A program made the translations under genes and the position numbers. Below, one piece after another: positions 61,601 through 64,000 of a DNA stretch of 64,000 nt. Each line of letters starts with the position of its first letter. Position 1 is the first letter of the stretch. Source of the DNA: Azadirachta indica (Eukaryota; Streptophyta; Magnoliopsida; Sapindales; Meliaceae); the NCBI GenBank assembly GCA_022749755.1, contig CM040444.1, forward strand, positions 16,082,274 to 16,146,273. The letters are read 5' to 3'. Under the pieces are notes generated by a model, which was given only the letters and a program-made list of their open reading frames with translations, did not search any database and was not told where the DNA came from.

Positions 61601-62569
61601 CAGTAAGGGCCTAGAAGGTGGAGCAATGCCCAATGAAGCAGCAGCTACTCACAGGAAGGAAGCTGCTCCAGAAGTCTCCAGTCTGGATAAGTTTCTTGTG
61701 AGACGTGTCTCTAGACTTGAAAAGGAGGTCCAAGAAGCCAAGAGCAGGAAAAATAATGACCCAGTTGATGGAGGCAGGGCAACTGACCTGAAGAAGAAAA
61801 ATGCAATTTCTTCCTTCAGCAAAGCAGTGGCTGGGAAAGAAAATGTTGACTTGAATAAGAAAGATGGCAGGTTTCCTGAAATTGAACAAAAAGATACGAA
61901 GATTGTAACTGTAGAGACATTTGATAGTCTTGACAAAATCTTGGTCAAGCCGGTGCACAGGTTGGAAAGGGAGAAAATGCAAGCACTGTCATCAGGAAAC
62001 AATGACAGGAACCACAGCCTTCAGAGAAAACAAAGGGGGAATAATGACACTTATTGTGATGGCTTGGACAAAGTTTTAGTTAAGCATGTTTCTAGATTGG
62101 AAAAAGAGAAAATGAAGTTCAATGCAAGCGAAGAAGCAGTGAAACTGAAGGGAAGAATGCATTCGCAATCACAGATGAAGGAAGAAGAAGGCAGTCTGGA
62201 CCAAGTTTTGGTTAAGCATAAATCGAGACTGGAAAGAGAAAAGCTGGAGGCTAGCGCTTTCCAGGCAGAAGAACAAGTCCAGAGTAGACCGTTTGTATCT
62301 CGTAGAGAAGCAAGGGAGAGAGAGCTGCAAGAAGCATGGCGAGGCTTAAGCTTAGGAAACTCCATACGTCCACATCTTTCTAAACTTGAACGAGATAAGG
62401 CAAGTGTTATCTCATTTCTTGCTCAATGAAGTACACTATCAAAATGGATAGTGTACTTGAAATCCTTGATTGTGATGATGGGTTTGTTTTGTTCTTTCTC
62501 TTTGTTCAGGCTGCTTGGATTAAAGCTGAAGAGGAAGAAAGGAGGCAAGCCATGCGGGATGTTATGTGA
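58637..62569 (+). CDS. Uncharacterised plant protein with SLDKxLVKHxSRLEKE repeats, five exons, 853 aa
   Basis: Exons are 58637-58774, 59848-60006, 60095-60267, 60368-62399 and 62510-62569, all in phase. The first three introns are GT-AG. The last begins GC (AAG then GCAAGT), a consensus GC-AG intron, giving the C-terminus AAWIKAEEEERRQAMRDVM. I do not recognise a named family. Visible parts: an acidic/polar N-terminus, a basic stretch KKPLHRKNSPLNWFPRKKVD, a helical Ala/Arg/Glu-rich region (REKIAAREAAHRAMEARKAA, with SKEAEALLLKSEKAAADAFE after the next junction), and from about residue 400 on seven to eight repeats of the form SLDKxLVKHVSRLEKEVQEAK (genomic starts near 61147, 61320, 61474, 61678, 61924, 62059, 62191). 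These are charged, probably coiled coil. An alternative start at 58415 would add 74 residues. No enzyme motif or signal peptide. A structural or nuclear/cytoskeletal role is only a guess. Confidence 0.85.
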
Positions 62570-63413
62570 CTTTGTGTCAGCATTTTGTTTTTTCTGAGTG
62601 TTTATATATATATATATATATACAAAATCAATTGTGTAACATAAATCCTTCGTACTCTTCTTTTACATTTTTGTATTCATCACAGAGGAGCTTCCTCTAG
62701 AAAAATTTCAGACCTTGCTGCATATTCAACCTTCCAAAAAGAATTCTTCAAATTCAAGGATTTCAAGGAATCGGAATCATTATGAATTCCAAAAAAATAA
62801 TGGTTAATAGTAGGCTTTTTAAGCAAATTGGATAAAAGATTATGTTATATATTTCATTTGTTGTCACTTTTTATTTATCATGTGCAAGATAATTACCGAT
62901 TTTGTTATTTTATTATAAATATGTAAATTTGTAAATATATTAACAAGTATCATCTTATTTGTGACATATAATATTATTTAATATGTTTTATTTTTAAAAA
63001 AAATAAAATTTTACTCAATTTTTTTCTCCAAATAAAAATAATTAGGGGGTGAGCATGATTAAATTGATAAATCTATTAGTTTATTGCTCTCCGACGATTT
63101 TTTAAGAATTTTAAAGGAGGTTTGCGATAAATTGTTAAACTATTGGGTCTATCTATTATTTTCTTCAAGGAAATGGGGCCATGTAGGCTCTTTTTTTTTT
63201 TTAATTCTTTCTCCAGCTTGGCCAATTTTAAAAGTTAATATTGTTTCCAGACCCTTCTGCAAATTTTTATTTTCATATTTATTCAGATTGCCCCCTCTAT
63301 CAATCACATTCTCATCTCCTCCCCCGCATTCTAACGCTCGTATTAAAAAAAATTAAAAAAATTAAAGAGACTGTTAACTGAATCAAAGACTTCACTTCAG
63401 CAATCAATCAGCC
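62570..63413. other. Intergenic region before the last gene
   Basis: Probable 3' untranslated region with an AT tract near 62605-62622, then AT-rich DNA, then the promoter and leader of the next gene. No gene or repeat of note. Confidence 0.45.
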
Positions 63414-63665
63414 ATGGGAGGAGGAAACGGGCAGAAAGCCAAGATGGCACGGGAGAAGCACATGGAAAAGCAAAAAACTGCGAAGGGTCTTTTCTTTCTC
63501 AGTTTTTTTTTTTTCTTCTGTTTTGACTGATACAAATTGTTTAGTGCTTGATTTGTCTTAGATCTCTCTGATAATCTGGGGTTTTGAGTTTGCTTTCTGT
63601 TGTTGTTGGGTTTGGTCCTTGTAGGAAGCCAGCTTGAGTCCAACAAGAAAGCTATGAACATCCAG
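63414..63665 (+). CDS. Small At2g23090-like zinc-finger protein, first two exons (runs off the window)
   Basis: Exon 1 is 63414-63486 (MGGGNGQKAKMAREKHMEKQ and a few residues more) and exon 2 is 63625-63665 (SQLESNKKAMNIQ), joined in phase by a 138-base GT-AG intron. The MGGGNxQKxxMAR opening with a Lys/Arg/Glu-rich helix, then GSQLExNKKAMxIQ, is the N-terminal 4F5/SERF-like part of the small (about 75-80 aa) plant proteins like At2g23090. The C-terminal C2H2-type zinc finger is expected in a third exon after 63665. I do not see it before the window ends at 64000, so the gene is partial here. The function of these small proteins is unknown. Confidence 0.82.
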
Positions 63666-64000
63666 GTAGTCTCTTTGCATGCTTAAGCTCATTTCTTTTT
63701 AAGTCTTTGTCTTGGATTTTAATGGTTTTGTTTTGTTGTCAGTTTGATGCTTTATGTTTGATCATGTGGCATTTGGGTACTTCCGTTTCATTATTTATCT
63801 GTTGGAAGATAAATGAATAACTCTCAGCTTGTCACCCTTTTATTATTTTTTTGAAAAACTTTTGGGATGATATCTTTGTTGTTTCTAGGTGCAATTGGCT
63901 GTTATCGCCAGTCAAAAGATTTCCAATATGTGAACATATTAGTTGAAGACAGTATTTATATCACTATTTGTGGTGTTACTATCATTGAATATGCAGTTAT

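Noticed and set aside
1..64000. tRNA, rRNA, CRISPR or bacterial defence-like systems
   Set aside because: No tRNA arm pairs, rRNA blocks, regularly spaced repeats or prokaryotic gene clusters were seen. The window is plant nuclear DNA throughout.

Overview
This is a nuclear genomic window from a eudicot plant. The genes have short GT-AG introns, the intergenic DNA is very AT-rich, and the families are plant-specific (DUF620, AMT2-type ammonium transporter, arabinogalactan protein, PPR, clade D PP2C). A Ty1/copia retrotransposon is present. The proteins look rosid-like, and a Citrus relative is my best guess, but nothing in the sequence proves the species.

Layout, left to right. A DUF620 gene (563-2817, +) is followed by almost 7 kb of gene-free AT-rich DNA. 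Next come an AMT2/AMT3-type ammonium transporter (9543-11263, +), a long gap, an AGP9-like arabinogalactan protein (15962-17595, +), a SWIB-domain organelle protein (18605-20912, +) and an intronless PPR gene (21727-24216, +). Three minus-strand genes follow: a SWIM zinc-finger SWS1/SSN2 protein (25344-26135), a clade D PP2C (27690-30249) and a RING-H2 E3 ligase (33648-35901). The right end carries a prolyl 4-hydroxylase (P4H9-like, 54447-57623, +), an unrecognised 853-residue repeat protein (58637-62569, +) and the first two exons of a small At2g23090-like gene (63414 to the edge). From memory, AGP9 and SWIB are neighbours on Arabidopsis chromosome 2 (At2g14890/At2g14880), and P4H9, PP2C and SSN2 are neighbours on chromosome 4 (At4g33910-33925). 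The window is therefore probably a conserved syntenic block.

The dynamic part is 36.3-52.7 kb. It holds four minus-strand copies (A-D) of a small LEA_3-like gene with a tiny first coding exon. A (37514-37965) looks intact. B (about 39805-45636) is a pseudogene split by a 5.4-kb copia element with a 5-bp target duplication. C (48480-48953) is open but has a GC splice donor. D (51839-52259) has a 1-bp deletion that puts a stop in exon 1. The A-B block and its flanks were duplicated to give C-D. The same region holds a 263-bp MULE-type MITE with a 9-bp target duplication, a near-perfect foldback of about 90-nt arms, and an 84-bp tandem duplication.

I found no tRNA, rRNA, CRISPR array or bacterial-type system. 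The best candidates for something new are the decaying LEA-like cluster with its foldback, the repeat protein at 58.6-62.6 kb, and the one-directional C:G to T:A decay of the copia element.
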